A stretch of 48,142 nt of DNA, from IMG/VR virus record IMGVR_UViG_3300042922_001026, positions 1-48,142 of that record. One strand, written 5' to 3'. Shown piece by piece: positions 9,471-18,014 of the stretch. The notes beneath the pieces were generated by a model. The model made no database searches, had not been told where the DNA came from, and worked only from the letters and a program-made list of their open reading frames with translations. Each line of letters begins with the position of its first letter. Positions within the stretch are counted from its first letter, which is position 1. Source of the stretch: a virus. Both the position numbers and the translations under genes were made by a program.

Positions 9471-10133
9471 TCACCACCTGTCGTCGTAGGTGATCGCGGG
9501 GTAGTACGCGGTGGGGTCCATGGTGTCGCGCTGCAGCTCCATGGCGACGGCGTCCTTGTGCTGCTGCTGCAGCACCTGCGCCGCCTCGAAGTTCTCGTCC
9601 AGCTCCAGCGCGCGCGCGTTCACGTACGCGACGAGCGCGTTGTAGAAGCGGTCGGGCACCGGCAGCGCCTCAGTGAGCGCGACCATCGGCGTCGGCCAGG
9701 CGGTGTAGTAGATCGTCAGCCCGCCGACGACGGACTCACCCGGGGTGGGCCAGAGCGCGAGCCGGCCACCGTACTCGGCGGCGATCGACGGGGTGCGATC
9801 CTCCCCGGCGCGCGGCGTTGCGGCGGCCACCTGGTTCAGCCACTGCGCCCACGGGATGACCTCGACGAGGTTGCCGCCGACCGTGATCGACGAGTAGTTC
9901 TGCACCCGGTCGGCGTTCATGAGCGCGTTCAGGTCGTACGTCTGCTGCTCGGCGATCAGGTTCGTGTCGAACACCTGCTCGTTCCACGGGTTCGAGGCGG
10001 TGATCTCGCGCGCGCCGTTGTTGATCCAGTTGAGGATCATGGCGTCGTTGATCTGCACCGAGCCGACGTCGCCGAACTGGTTCTTCACCTCGGTGGCGAG
10101 CTGGGTGCCGGTGCGGGTGAACGTCTCGGGCAC
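9471..10133 (-). CDS. Head-to-tail adaptor (P22 gp4 / T7 gp11-like)
   Basis: The protein has 220 residues. An N-terminal helical part holds QINDAMILNWINNGAREI (about 27-44), the pattern of adaptor proteins that bind below the portal. A beta-rich middle and a C-terminal helix (about 160-195, RFYNALVAYVNARALELDE) follow. It would form the ring between portal and nozzle. The GTG start follows a strong AGGAGGAG sequence. It lies between a 160-aa gene (8 bases) and the nozzle gene (3 bases). Adaptor function is inferred from motif style and synteny. Confidence 0.68.
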   Translation of the reverse strand: MPETFTRTGTQLATEVKNQFGDVGSVQINDAMILNWINNGAREITASNPWNEQVFDTNLIAEQQTYDLNALMNADRVQNYSSITVGGNLVEVIPWAQWLNQVAAATPRAGEDRTPSIAAEYGGRLALWPTPGESVVGGLTIYYTAWPTPMVALTEALPVPDRFYNALVAYVNARALELDENFEAAQVLQQQHKDAVAMELQRDTMDPTAYYPAITYDDRW

Positions 10134-10141
10134 GGCTCCTC

Positions 10142-10624
10142 CTACACGTGGCGACGAACGGACCGGACCTCATCGCTCAGGATGAGGTCTTCGCCGTTGA
10201 TCTTATGGCGGATCGTGCTCTTCCCTGTGGAGGCGATGAACTTCATCTCCTCGCGCCGCGCCGCCATCTCCTCCTCGCGGTCCCGGATTTTCGCGAGCTC
10301 GGCGGCCTCGTGGCTGTCCTTCCAGAGTCGCATCTTCTCGGCGGGGGTGAGCTTCGTGTTGTCGCCGGCCGCGATCCGGGCCAGCACGTAGCCGGGGGCG
10401 AGTGGCGCCGTCTCCGGCAGCGTGAACACCCACTTCGTGCCCGCCGCGGAGGTCTCCTCCCACACGCCGAGCGGCATCTCCGGCTTGAACGCCGGGTCGC
10501 CTTCGGGGATGCGGCGGAGGCTGAGGTTATGGTCGTACTCGTTCAGCAGCCGGTTCAGGGTGCGCTCCGGTTCAGTGCGGAGCCCGTAGGCGTGGTCTTC
10601 GGCAGCACGGCGCAGGTTCGTCAT
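10142..10624 (-). CDS. Virion-region protein of unknown function, 160 aa
   Basis: The protein is strongly helical and charged, with a long coiled-coil-like segment (about 95-135, rich in Glu/Lys/Arg) and a basic C-terminus. It begins a new unit just after the coat-gene terminator. No ribosome-binding sequence precedes the ATG. Instead TATGCT ends 6 bases upstream, so the message may be leaderless. It occupies the slot between coat and adaptor, so a head-completion or assembly role is possible, but no family is recognised. Confidence 0.65.
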   Translation of the reverse strand: MTNLRRAAEDHAYGLRTEPERTLNRLLNEYDHNLSLRRIPEGDPAFKPEMPLGVWEETSAAGTKWVFTLPETAPLAPGYVLARIAAGDNTKLTPAEKMRLWKDSHEAAELAKIRDREEEMAARREEMKFIASTGKSTIRHKINGEDLILSDEVRSVRRHV

Positions 10625-10629
10625 GCGGC

Positions 10630-10660
10630 CAGCATACCTGTCATACGGTGCGCTATGCTG
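10630..10660 (-). promoter_or_regulatory. Operator-like inverted repeat over a possible leaderless promoter
   Basis: CAGCATA (10630-10636) and TATGCTG (10654-10660) are perfect inverted arms separated by 17 bases. On the minus strand the arms occupy the -10 (TATGCT, 6 bases before the ATG at 10624) and -35 positions. The spacer holds CCTGTCATAC (10637-10646) in the opposite orientation to the other copies of this motif. Confidence 0.5.
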
Positions 10661-10790
10661 GGGGCACGCGCTGCCAGCCGGTTCCCCCGGCGGGCGCAGC
10701 ACGTCGAGAGCCCGAGAAGGGCGGGCGTGCAGGGTCGCGACACCGACAGGCTGACGAGTCCGGCAGGACGCGGCCCCTCCTGGCACAAGC

Positions 10791-10826
10791 AACGCCCCCG
10801 GGTCCGTAGGGGAACCCGGGGGCGTT
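10791..10826 (-). terminator. Strong hairpin after the major capsid gene
   Basis: A perfect 13-bp stem (AACGCCCCCGGGT, 10791-10803, with 10814-10826) encloses a 10-base loop. It lies 18 bases past the coat stop codon at 10845 and has no T-run on the minus strand. It probably ends or attenuates the coat transcript. Confidence 0.75.
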
Positions 10827-10844
10827 GGTCTTGCGGCTGGAGGC

Positions 10845-12071
10845 TTAGACCTCGGTGATGCCGGTGAGCTTGCCGAACGAGTTGCGGCGGTAGACGCCCA
10901 CGTTCGCGTACTTCTTCACCGTCGCCGAGAGCGCGTCCTTGTTGGGGACCTGCTGCCAGCGCGAGCCGGTCTCGTCGATCCACTTCCAGTCGTCGATCTG
11001 GTTGAGGAACCAATCCTCACGGTTCACGCCGTACAGCGTGCCCTTGGGGCAGGCCCAGTCCATCGTGATCGGGATGTCCCCGAACAGGGACTGGAAGACC
11101 GGCGTGGTGACGCCGCCCTTCAGCTTGTCGGAACCGTCGTACCGACGCAGCCCCTGGAGCGTGTTCCAGTAGGCGTTCACCACCCCGTACGTGGTGAGGA
11201 TGTCGGTGATCTTCGTGCCCTTCTGGTGGATGCCCTGCGCGAGGTGCGTCAGGTCCACCTCCGCCAGGGTGCCGACCGAGTTCTCCACGTAGCCGGCCTT
11301 CCAGCGCGGCTCCGTGGAGGGGTTGATGTTGTGCAGCGTGCTGGTCGTCGAAACGATCGAGCCGAGGCCCTCCCATTCCTTCTTCCAGTTCGTGGTGCGG
11401 GTGGAGCCGATCGCGCTGGCGAGCACGACCGCCGAGCCGACAGCGCCGGTGACCGTGCCGCCGGAGACGGTGATGGTCGACGCGACGGGGTCGATCGCGG
11501 TGATCGTGAGCAGCGTGCCGGACACCATCGCCGAGGTGGGCGTCGGGTTGCCGAGCGACGCGGCCGTGAGCACGTCGATGGTCTGGTCCTCCTCGAACCA
11601 GAGCGTCGAGTCCACGGTGAGCGTGGTTGCGGCCGTTGCCGACGCGGTGAGCAGCGCCAGCGTGCCGGTGCCGTCGCCGTAGAGCTGACGGTTCAGGTCG
11701 CGCTTCAGCGTCTCGATGATGCCCTTGACCTCGCGGTCCATCCAGTCGACGAACGCCTGGGCGTTGGTCTTGACCTGGGCGAACACCTGGCCGGTGCCCT
11801 CGATGCGGCCGTACTGGTACCGGAGGTACACGGTCGCGCGGGCGTCCTTGTTCTGGCCGGCGGCGGGGAGGTCTTCGCCCTCACCGCGGGCACCGATGCC
11901 CCAGTTGCGACGGGTGTGCACCGCGAACTGCGCTTCCTTGTTGCCCGCCGTGATATTCTTCGAGCCTTTGGACATGAGGTTCAGCGCGACGGTGTAGCTG
12001 TCGAGCTGTTCGTGGATGTCGCCGTAGCCGACCTTGAGGACGGCGTCCGCGACGGTGGTGTTCGAGGGCAT
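10845..12071 (-). CDS. Major capsid protein (HK97-type fold, with inserted domain)
   Basis: The protein has 408 residues. The N-terminal arm (MPSNTTVADAVLK) is followed by an E-loop-like region (about 45-85), a long helix (about 95-130, ending TLKRDLNRQLYGDGTG), a beta-rich Thr/Val insertion (about 133-215) and a C-terminal P/A-domain-like part ending FGKLTGITEV. Position after the scaffold gene and a very strong GAAGGAGGGG site before this ATG support high expression. An in-frame start further upstream would lack such a site. Coat identity rests on synteny, length and architecture. The insertion resembles the I-domain of P22-like coats, but that equivalence is inference. Confidence 0.88.
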   Translation of the reverse strand: MPSNTTVADAVLKVGYGDIHEQLDSYTVALNLMSKGSKNITAGNKEAQFAVHTRRNWGIGARGEGEDLPAAGQNKDARATVYLRYQYGRIEGTGQVFAQVKTNAQAFVDWMDREVKGIIETLKRDLNRQLYGDGTGTLALLTASATAATTLTVDSTLWFEEDQTIDVLTAASLGNPTPTSAMVSGTLLTITAIDPVASTITVSGGTVTGAVGSAVVLASAIGSTRTTNWKKEWEGLGSIVSTTSTLHNINPSTEPRWKAGYVENSVGTLAEVDLTHLAQGIHQKGTKITDILTTYGVVNAYWNTLQGLRRYDGSDKLKGGVTTPVFQSLFGDIPITMDWACPKGTLYGVNREDWFLNQIDDWKWIDETGSRWQQVPNKDALSATVKKYANVGVYRRNSFGKLTGITEV

Positions 12072-12163
12072 GTGCCCCTCCTTCGTGCAGGGTGACTGGG
12101 GGAGAAGAACCCGCTGGCCCTGGCCCCGCACGAGGGGCTGTACTCAATCTCGATTCGGGCAGA

Positions 12164-12199
12164 AGTATACCGCCGCCTGGATGACAGACGACGGTATAC
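12164..12199 (-). promoter_or_regulatory. Probable coat-gene promoter with inverted repeat
   Basis: On the minus strand a TATACT -10 box (12169-12164) overlaps one arm of a perfect 8-bp inverted repeat (GTATACCG 12165-12172, CGGTATAC 12192-12199, 19-base spacer). The spacer contains TGTCAT on the minus strand. Transcription would give a leader of about 85 bases before the coat ATG at 12071. The arrangement resembles the site at 10630-10660. Confidence 0.5.
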
Positions 12200-12219
12200 G
12201 TTCTCGGCGTGTCAGCGCG

Positions 12220-13221
12220 TCAGTCGCCCGCGGCCAGCATCTGCTCGATCGTGGCGAGGCTGATCGCCTGGCGCTCCTCCATCGTGTTCGCCTTCGCGGC
12301 GGGAGCCTGGCCGGGCATCACGGGGCCGCCGGCGACGACGGGCGGGACGGCTGCCTTCGGCGCGCCGAACGTGCCCCCGGTCGACTCGATGAGCCGGCGC
12401 TGCGTCTCGATCGACTGCTTGATCGCATCCACCGGCGACATCCGCGGGTTCTGGTCGAGTGCGGCCCCGGCCCGGCTGGCGATGGTCTCCAGCATGGCGG
12501 GGTCGACGCCGGCCGACGCGGTGATCTGCCCGTTGGCGTGCGTGGCGAGCCCGAGCGGGGCGAGCTGGTTGCCGAGCTCGTTCCAGAACTCGCCGAGGAA
12601 CTGCTCCTCCGCCTGCTGCGCGGCTTCCTGCTGCTGCGCCTCCTGCTGACGCTGCTGCTCGGCCTGCTGGCGCTGCATCTCCTGCTCGCGCCACTGCTGC
12701 AGCTCTTTCAGCTGCCGCTGCTCCTCGGTGAGCAGCGGGTCGGTCTCCTCGTCGACCTTCTGCTGCGCCTGCTGCTTCATTTGGGCGCCCTGACGGCGGG
12801 TGATCTCGCCCGCCTGGACCAGCTTGTCGATCTCAGCGGTCATCGTGTCCAGGAACCCGTCGGGGTCGGTGCGCAGCATCGTGCCGAGCTGCTCCTGCGC
12901 CTGGTAGGCGGCACCGAGCTCGGCGGGGGTGAGACCCAGCTTCTCGGCCTCCCGGTACAGCTGCTGCCAGTCGCCCGGCACCGAGCCCTGCCGGGCCTGC
13001 TCGATCGCCTTCTGGGTGTGCGCCTCGGACTTGCCGATCGCCTCGACGAGCGGGCCGCGCAGCATGTCGGGGATGGGCGCGAGGGCGTCCTTCCATGCGG
13101 GGTGCGCAGCGTAGTCGATGGCCTCACCGCCGGCCGGCTGCTGATCAGCGGGTGCTGCGGGGGGCGCAGCCGGCGCGGCGGGAGGGGTCTGGGGGGTGGC
13201 GTCACCTGCGATGTCGGTCAT
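12220..13221 (-). CDS. Capsid scaffolding protein
   Basis: A 333-residue protein between portal and coat genes, the usual place of a scaffold. The N-terminus (about 8-35) is a Pro/Ala-rich disordered tail. The middle (about 145-230) is a long Gln/Glu-rich coiled coil with runs such as EQQRQQEAQQQEAAQQ. The C-terminal third has short helices ending ISLATIEQMLAAGD. Scaffolds fill the procapsid, direct coat assembly and leave before packaging. No protease is visible nearby. The MTDIAGD start is chosen because upstream residues are Arg/Pro-rich and uncharacteristic. Confidence 0.82.
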   Translation of the reverse strand: MTDIAGDATPQTPPAAPAAPPAAPADQQPAGGEAIDYAAHPAWKDALAPIPDMLRGPLVEAIGKSEAHTQKAIEQARQGSVPGDWQQLYREAEKLGLTPAELGAAYQAQEQLGTMLRTDPDGFLDTMTAEIDKLVQAGEITRRQGAQMKQQAQQKVDEETDPLLTEEQRQLKELQQWREQEMQRQQAEQQRQQEAQQQEAAQQAEEQFLGEFWNELGNQLAPLGLATHANGQITASAGVDPAMLETIASRAGAALDQNPRMSPVDAIKQSIETQRRLIESTGGTFGAPKAAVPPVVAGGPVMPGQAPAAKANTMEERQAISLATIEQMLAAGD

Positions 13222-13234
13222 GCTGGTCCTTCTC

Positions 13235-15532
13235 CTAGGCGGCGGCCGGTTCGAGTGCGGCCTGGTCGCCGCCAGCATACCCCGATTCGGGGCCGGACTG
13301 TGTGGCGACACTGCCGGACGAGTCTGGCTGACGGATAGCCTGCATGAGTTGCTGCCGACCGAGCTGCTCGTTGAGGCGCGCGATGTGCGCCTCGCGGTGC
13401 GCGAGCATCATGTCCTTCCGCCACTGCTCCAGCCCCTCGTACTGCTGGGACTTCATGGCACGTTCGATGACCTCGATGTGCACCATGTGGTTGTCGAAGT
13501 CGTTCACGGGCACCATCGACGGCGTCGGCACGGGCACCCCGGTCATCGGGTCGACCTTCGCCTCCGGCATGACCGGCTGGCCCGTCATCGGGTCCTGCAG
13601 GCCCTGCTCGGCCGCCCAGCCGTCGTACTCGACCCTCGTGATCAGGTCCATCATCTTCACGTTCTCACGCTCAGCCTGGTCCTCGTCGACCTGCATGGTC
13701 TTGAACAGCTTGCCGAGGGTGCCGGCCTCGATCGCTTTCAGGCCGATCTCCGGCGGCACGTAGCCCTTGTCCATCCACTCCGTGACGATCGCGAGCCGGG
13801 CGGAACGGGACTGCGGCAGGCCGGTGCCGACGGTGACCCGGATGTCGGTGCCGCTGGCGATCTCCGACTTGGTCAGCATCTTCGCACTGACCGACTCGGA
13901 TGGGCCGGTCACCTTCACCAGGCGCGGCTCGGCCCAGAACTGCACCATCAGCGCCACCGACTGCCGGGCCATGCCTTCGATGGCGGCCTCGATCGAGTCG
14001 ATGGTGTTCGCGAGGTAGTCGTCGTCGGCTTCGCGGAGGATCGAGATGGCGCTGGCCGCGGTGTCCGCGCCGGGCGAGATGGCGCGCGACACCTGATGCT
14101 GGCCGGAGATGTCATCGAGCGCGGTCTTGATCGCGTTGATCAGCTCCAGCACGTAGGACGGCAGCTGCGGCAGCGGCACCGCCTGCGGGAACTCGGCGCC
14201 GAACTGGACCGGGATGTACGTGCCCGGCCGGGTGCGGATGCGCTCCACGTTCACCGAGCCCTGCCGGTAGAAGAACATGGGCGCGGTGGCGAGGTTCTTG
14301 TACTCGATCAGCTGCGCGAAGATGCGGTTCAGCTCGTTCTGCAGCGGGATGATCGCTTCCAACACGCTCATTCGGTAGAACCGGCCAGTCTCGACGGTGT
14401 AGATGTGCTGGTACGGGAACTCGCCGTGCTCGTACGGCAGGCCATTCTTGGACAGCGCGACGAGCTGGTTATCGACGATGACCACCAGGCCACCCTCGGG
14501 CAGCCATGGCGTGATGCCGGGCTTGATCCAGGTCTCCGTGACCCGCACCAGGTCCGTCGTGGTGGTGCTCGTCAGCGACGCGCCGGGCGCGTTGATCTCG
14601 AAGATTTCGGTGGCGTCCACCGTGGCGGGGTCCCAGTCGGCAGGCATCGACGTGCCGTAGACCAGCTTCGCGCGTTCCTTCGGGATATACGCCAGCTGGA
14701 TCACGTAGGGCTGCTTTTGGATGTCGGGCTCGGCGAGCACCGGCACGTACAGGTGGAACGGGCTGACCGGCGTAGCGGTCACCTTCCCGAACACGGCGCG
14801 CGGCGGGGCCTGGATCGACAGCACCCCGAACGCACCGGGGAGCTGCTGGTTGGTCTGCTGCTGCTGGGTCCACGCGCGCATCGCGGCGGCCTTCGCGGCC
14901 GTGTCCTCGGCGGAGCTGTCGTAGAACGTCTTCATGAACCCGTTGCCGGTGATCGCACGCCAGTAGTTGGCCTGGTTCATGACCGTCGACTGGATCTTCT
15001 GCTCGGCGTAGAACCACTCCCAGGCGGCTTCCCCGGCACGGGCGGCGAGCAGGTCGGCGTCGTCGTTGGACGCCGGCTGGACGGAGGCCATCGGGTGCGA
15101 GCTCGACGTCTTCGCCATCTCGGTGCGCATCGTCGACTGGCACACGTTCATGGGGATGCGGACCCGGCCGTCGGGGAGGATCTCTTCCTTCATGCGGCGC
15201 GAGGTGGAGTCGTAGCGGGTGAACTGCCGCCCCTCGTACATGTCGATCGACTTCATCCAGATCGACTCGTACGGCAGGCGTGCCGACGCGCACAGCTGCC
15301 GCCAGCTCATGACCTGGCTGACCAGAGCCTTCACCTGGTCCTCCTCGCGCGCGCGGCGGAGCTCCTGGTCACTGAGCATGACCAGGAGCTCCATGTCGGT
15401 CGCGGTTTCCGCCTCAGCGGGCAGCGCGGTGAAGTCGCGCGACCGGATGCGGTCGACGATCTTGGCGAGGCGGCTAGGCACGCCCGCCGAGGAAGGTGTT
15501 GCCGGCGCCTGCTGCGGGGTAAGGCTGGTCAC
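13235..15532 (-). CDS. Portal protein (P22-like)
   Basis: The 765-residue length matches the large portals of P22-like short-tailed phages (siphophage portals are usually shorter). The N-terminal helical region includes SWRQLCASARLPYESIW (about 75-92). A mixed alpha/beta core follows, with PFHLYVPVL near 265. The long helices of the stem/crown (about 400-520) include MSVLEAIIPLQNELNR and ISGQHQVSRAISPGADTA. The C-terminus is Gln/Ser-rich and flexible. The portal forms the dodecameric ring for DNA entry and exit. The start is GTG with GGGAG 6 bases upstream, inside the last 59 bases of the preceding gene. Confidence 0.9.
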   Translation of the reverse strand: MTSLTPQQAPATPSSAGVPSRLAKIVDRIRSRDFTALPAEAETATDMELLVMLSDQELRRAREEDQVKALVSQVMSWRQLCASARLPYESIWMKSIDMYEGRQFTRYDSTSRRMKEEILPDGRVRIPMNVCQSTMRTEMAKTSSSHPMASVQPASNDDADLLAARAGEAAWEWFYAEQKIQSTVMNQANYWRAITGNGFMKTFYDSSAEDTAAKAAAMRAWTQQQQTNQQLPGAFGVLSIQAPPRAVFGKVTATPVSPFHLYVPVLAEPDIQKQPYVIQLAYIPKERAKLVYGTSMPADWDPATVDATEIFEINAPGASLTSTTTTDLVRVTETWIKPGITPWLPEGGLVVIVDNQLVALSKNGLPYEHGEFPYQHIYTVETGRFYRMSVLEAIIPLQNELNRIFAQLIEYKNLATAPMFFYRQGSVNVERIRTRPGTYIPVQFGAEFPQAVPLPQLPSYVLELINAIKTALDDISGQHQVSRAISPGADTAASAISILREADDDYLANTIDSIEAAIEGMARQSVALMVQFWAEPRLVKVTGPSESVSAKMLTKSEIASGTDIRVTVGTGLPQSRSARLAIVTEWMDKGYVPPEIGLKAIEAGTLGKLFKTMQVDEDQAERENVKMMDLITRVEYDGWAAEQGLQDPMTGQPVMPEAKVDPMTGVPVPTPSMVPVNDFDNHMVHIEVIERAMKSQQYEGLEQWRKDMMLAHREAHIARLNEQLGRQQLMQAIRQPDSSGSVATQSGPESGYAGGDQAALEPAAA

Positions 15533-16079
15533 TGGTCACTCCCGAGAGGTTCATGATCGAGCTCAGCGCCTGGTCAGCGAGAGCGATCCCCGCCTGCCGT
15601 TCGGCTTCCGCCTGCGCATCCGCCAAGGCGAGGTCTTCGGTCGAAGTATAGGGCCGGGTGGCGTTCGTCTCCGGTTCTGAGAACGCCGCGCCGCGAACCG
15701 TCTGGTACGCCATTGGGTCTTTCGTGGCGATGACGGCCTGCGAGGTGGCGAGCAGGTCAGCGAGGGTCTTCGCCGTAGAGGAGACTGAGCTCGTCGCCGC
15801 CGTCACCGCTTCCGAGGTCGTCAGCATCACCTGCTGCGTCTGCTCGTTCAGGTGACTCAAATACCGCTCCTGCGAGACCGAGTGCTGCTGCGAGTTCTGC
15901 TGCAGAAGACTGGACATGAGCTGGTTCTGCGCTTCCTGCTGCTGGCGCGTCGTCTCGGACAGGAACGTCAGGCTCTCGCGGCTCGACTTCAGCTGCAGCA
16001 ACAACACCACGAGCACCAGGCTCAGGACGCCAAGCAGCAAGACCGTCAAGCAGACGACGAACCAGGGGTTCGATTCCAT
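15474..16079 (-). CDS. Membrane-anchored coiled-coil protein, 201 aa, unknown
   Basis: A transmembrane helix at residues 6-28 (WFVVCLTVLLLGVLSLVLVV) is followed by a Gln/Ser-rich coiled coil (about 30-75), a Thr/Ser-rich stretch and an acidic-to-neutral C-terminus. The frame has strong G/C third-codon preference and a good GGAGG site 9 bases before the ATG, so it is the real frame here. It overlaps the preceding gene by 323 bases and the portal gene by 59. A membrane anchor between terminase and portal is unusual. A role in entry or packaging is possible, but no family is recognised. Confidence 0.75.
   Translation of the reverse strand: MESNPWFVVCLTVLLLGVLSLVLVVLLLQLKSSRESLTFLSETTRQQQEAQNQLMSSLLQQNSQQHSVSQERYLSHLNEQTQQVMLTTSEAVTAATSSVSSTAKTLADLLATSQAVIATKDPMAYQTVRGAAFSEPETNATRPYTSTEDLALADAQAEAERQAGIALADQALSSIMNLSGVTSDQPYPAAGAGNTFLGGRA
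15645..15650 (-). promoter_or_regulatory. TATACT -10 like box upstream of the portal gene
   Basis: TATACT (15650-15645 on the minus strand) lies inside the 201-aa gene, 112 bases before the portal start, preceded by GGCCC as at 7627. There is no clear -35. It may drive the portal gene, but the evidence is the shared hexamer only. Confidence 0.3.
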
Positions 16080-16389
16080 CAGCGAATTCCTCCATCTTCT
16101 CGGTGATGTACTCGGCGGGGGCGTTCCGGCCCTGCTGGGCGACGGCGAGCGCGGCGTTCAGGTCGGCGAGTTGCTCGTTGGCGAGGTCGACGACCTGCTG
16201 GTGCTCGTCGGCGCTGATCAGCCCGCGCACGCCCTCCAGCTCGCCAAGGCAGACGGAGCAGAGGTAGGCGATGCCGTACCCGGGGATGCCTTCGGCACCC
16301 AGGTCGATCAGGTCTTCGTTGCGCGGGCAGCGGATGCAATGCCCGGGCCGCTCGTCGGCGCGCAGAACACGTGCGAATGGGCGAACCAT
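15757..16389 (-). CDS. Zinc-ribbon protein with an out-of-frame overlapping tail
   Basis: The N-terminal half carries a CxxC pair (C18, C21) and a second pair (C44, C47), then a helix to about residue 104 (YITEKMEEFA). To that point third codon positions are G/C-rich. Beyond it the frame overlaps the 201-aa gene and third positions become T/A-rich, as expected for an out-of-frame reading. A TGA in another frame sits exactly at the next gene's ATG (TGATG, 16081-16077), the coupling style used elsewhere here. The gene may therefore once have ended at 16079 before a frameshift. It starts in a TAATG overlap with the terminase stop. Function unknown. Confidence 0.6.
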   Translation of the reverse strand: MVRPFARVLRADERPGHCIRCPRNEDLIDLGAEGIPGYGIAYLCSVCLGELEGVRGLISADEHQQVVDLANEQLADLNAALAVAQQGRNAPAEYITEKMEEFADGIEPLVRRLLDGLAAWRPEPGARGVVAAAEVEPREPDVPVRDDAPAAGSAEPAHVQSSAAELAAALGLAGAVFESPERADAAGDADDLGSGDGGDELSLLYGEDPR

Positions 16390-18014
16390 TAGCCCTCCAG
16401 GGATGAGTACGAACTGGCGTCGGTCGAGCGCCTGTCTGACGAGATTGTAGCGTGAAAGGCATCATCGTGTGTGGCGATGTAGCTGCCGGCCGGTCGCATC
16501 GCCGCGTACGCCTCAGCCGGGATGCCACCCTCGTCGAGGTCCTGGAAGCGCTGCGGGCGCAGGTCCGGGATCGACATGAACAGGTACTTCTCAGCGTCGA
16601 TCGAGTGGTTGTCCTTGTCGCGAATCTCCTCTTTCGGGTTCGCGACCTCCTGCTGCTTCAGGGTCTGCTTCGGCCGACGGGCCTTGCGCATCTCAGCCGC
16701 CAGCTTCGACGCATCCTCGGTCAGCTGCAGCCACGGTGCGCCGAGCTCGCCGGTCGACGCGGCAGGGCCGGCGGCGTGCGGGCGAGCCATCAGGTAGGTA
16801 CGGAACCGGTCCAGGCCGAAATTCTGGTTCGCCGAGCGGGCCTTCACGATGCCGTTCGTGGCAATGCCGATGCCGTGCATGGCGTACAGCTGCTGCACCG
16901 ACATGGCCGACGCGCCCGCGGCCTGGTTCTTCTGGCCAATCGCGGGGTCGCCGAACGTGCCCGCTGGCTGCCAGCTGGCGTCGCCGAGCGCGTCGCGAAT
17001 CTGCTGCCGCATCTCGTGCACGATCTGCGCCCACTGGGACACGACGACGTCGGCCGCGGCGATCACCTTGAACACCACGACCGAGCCGTCGTAGTGCGTC
17101 GCCGTCCAGTTCCACGACGTCGGGTTCGAGAGTCCGTAGTCCATCGACTCCCAAATCTGCCACCCCAAGTCAGGCCGCCACCGGGACAGCGGCTGCGACG
17201 GGATGATGTACGGGTACACCTGCCGGAACTGGGGGAACACGAGCGACTTGCCGAGGTACTGCCCCTCGAATCGGAGCTTCTGCTCGTCCTCGCTGAGCAC
17301 CTGGGTGAGCTCCTCGCGGGCCCCCTCATGCAGGTGGATGTTCTTTCGGGTGTCCAGCCTGGTGACGGACCATTCGGACAGGTGGCCGTCGGCGACCTTG
17401 TCGATGATCTCGTCTTCGATCCACTCCATCTGCTGGACGGGGGTCATCGAGATGGTCATGGTGCCACCGGAATCCAGCAGACGCAGCCGGGACTCGTCGA
17501 AGATCGGCTTCGGGGGCTCCTCGTCGAAGTGCACCCAGTCGAGCGCGACGATCTGGAACTTGTTCGGGTCCTGCTCGTAGCTCATGAACGACACCCGGCC
17601 GCCGTCCTCGAAGTAGAGCATCATCTCGGATGGCCGAAACGCCGTGTCCCAGGCGCCGCCGCGCAGCTTCGAGGGGGGCACCAGCTGTTGAAACAGCGGG
17701 ATCGCACCCTGCATCACGCCGCGCTCGAAGTCGACGCCAATGAAACGGCCGACCAGGGGGCGCTCGGGGTACAGGTGCTGCCGGTACGGGTGCCGACGCA
17801 GCTGCACGAGCACGTCGTCCGCGGTGGACGAGAACGTCTTGCCGCCGCGGTTGCCGCCGAGGATGAGCCGGTGCCGGGTCTGGAGCTTGTGGAATATCTC
17901 CTGCTCGGGCATCGGCTTGTAGTGGTTGATCGACGGTTTCGTGGCCGCCTGTTGGAGGCGCTGGCCGAAAGCACCCAGCGCCTCCTCCAGGGACGGGGGG
18001 CGACGACTAGCCAC
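16389..18014 (-). CDS. terL: Terminase large subunit
   Basis: The packaging motor and headful or site-specific nuclease. The 541 residues show the ATPase Walker A GGNRGGKT (53-60), Walker B VHFDEE (161-166) and a coupling motif near 188-192 (ISMTP). The RNase H-like nuclease acidic residues are D292 (MDYGLSNP), D356 (GDPAIG) and D473 (HSIDAEKY). The length is typical. The protein works with a small subunit (candidate at 37873, on the other strand) and the portal. The ATG overlaps the upstream nuclease gene by 8 bases. Confidence 0.95.
   Translation of the reverse strand: MASRRPPSLEEALGAFGQRLQQAATKPSINHYKPMPEQEIFHKLQTRHRLILGGNRGGKTFSSTADDVLVQLRRHPYRQHLYPERPLVGRFIGVDFERGVMQGAIPLFQQLVPPSKLRGGAWDTAFRPSEMMLYFEDGGRVSFMSYEQDPNKFQIVALDWVHFDEEPPKPIFDESRLRLLDSGGTMTISMTPVQQMEWIEDEIIDKVADGHLSEWSVTRLDTRKNIHLHEGAREELTQVLSEDEQKLRFEGQYLGKSLVFPQFRQVYPYIIPSQPLSRWRPDLGWQIWESMDYGLSNPTSWNWTATHYDGSVVVFKVIAAADVVVSQWAQIVHEMRQQIRDALGDASWQPAGTFGDPAIGQKNQAAGASAMSVQQLYAMHGIGIATNGIVKARSANQNFGLDRFRTYLMARPHAAGPAASTGELGAPWLQLTEDASKLAAEMRKARRPKQTLKQQEVANPKEEIRDKDNHSIDAEKYLFMSIPDLRPQRFQDLDEGGIPAEAYAAMRPAGSYIATHDDAFHATISSDRRSTDASSYSSLEG

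Noticed and set aside
16063-16080. GGGGTTCGATTCC looking like a tRNA T-arm or attachment core
   Set aside because: No acceptor, D-arm or anticodon arms surround it, and it is inside a well-supported coding frame.
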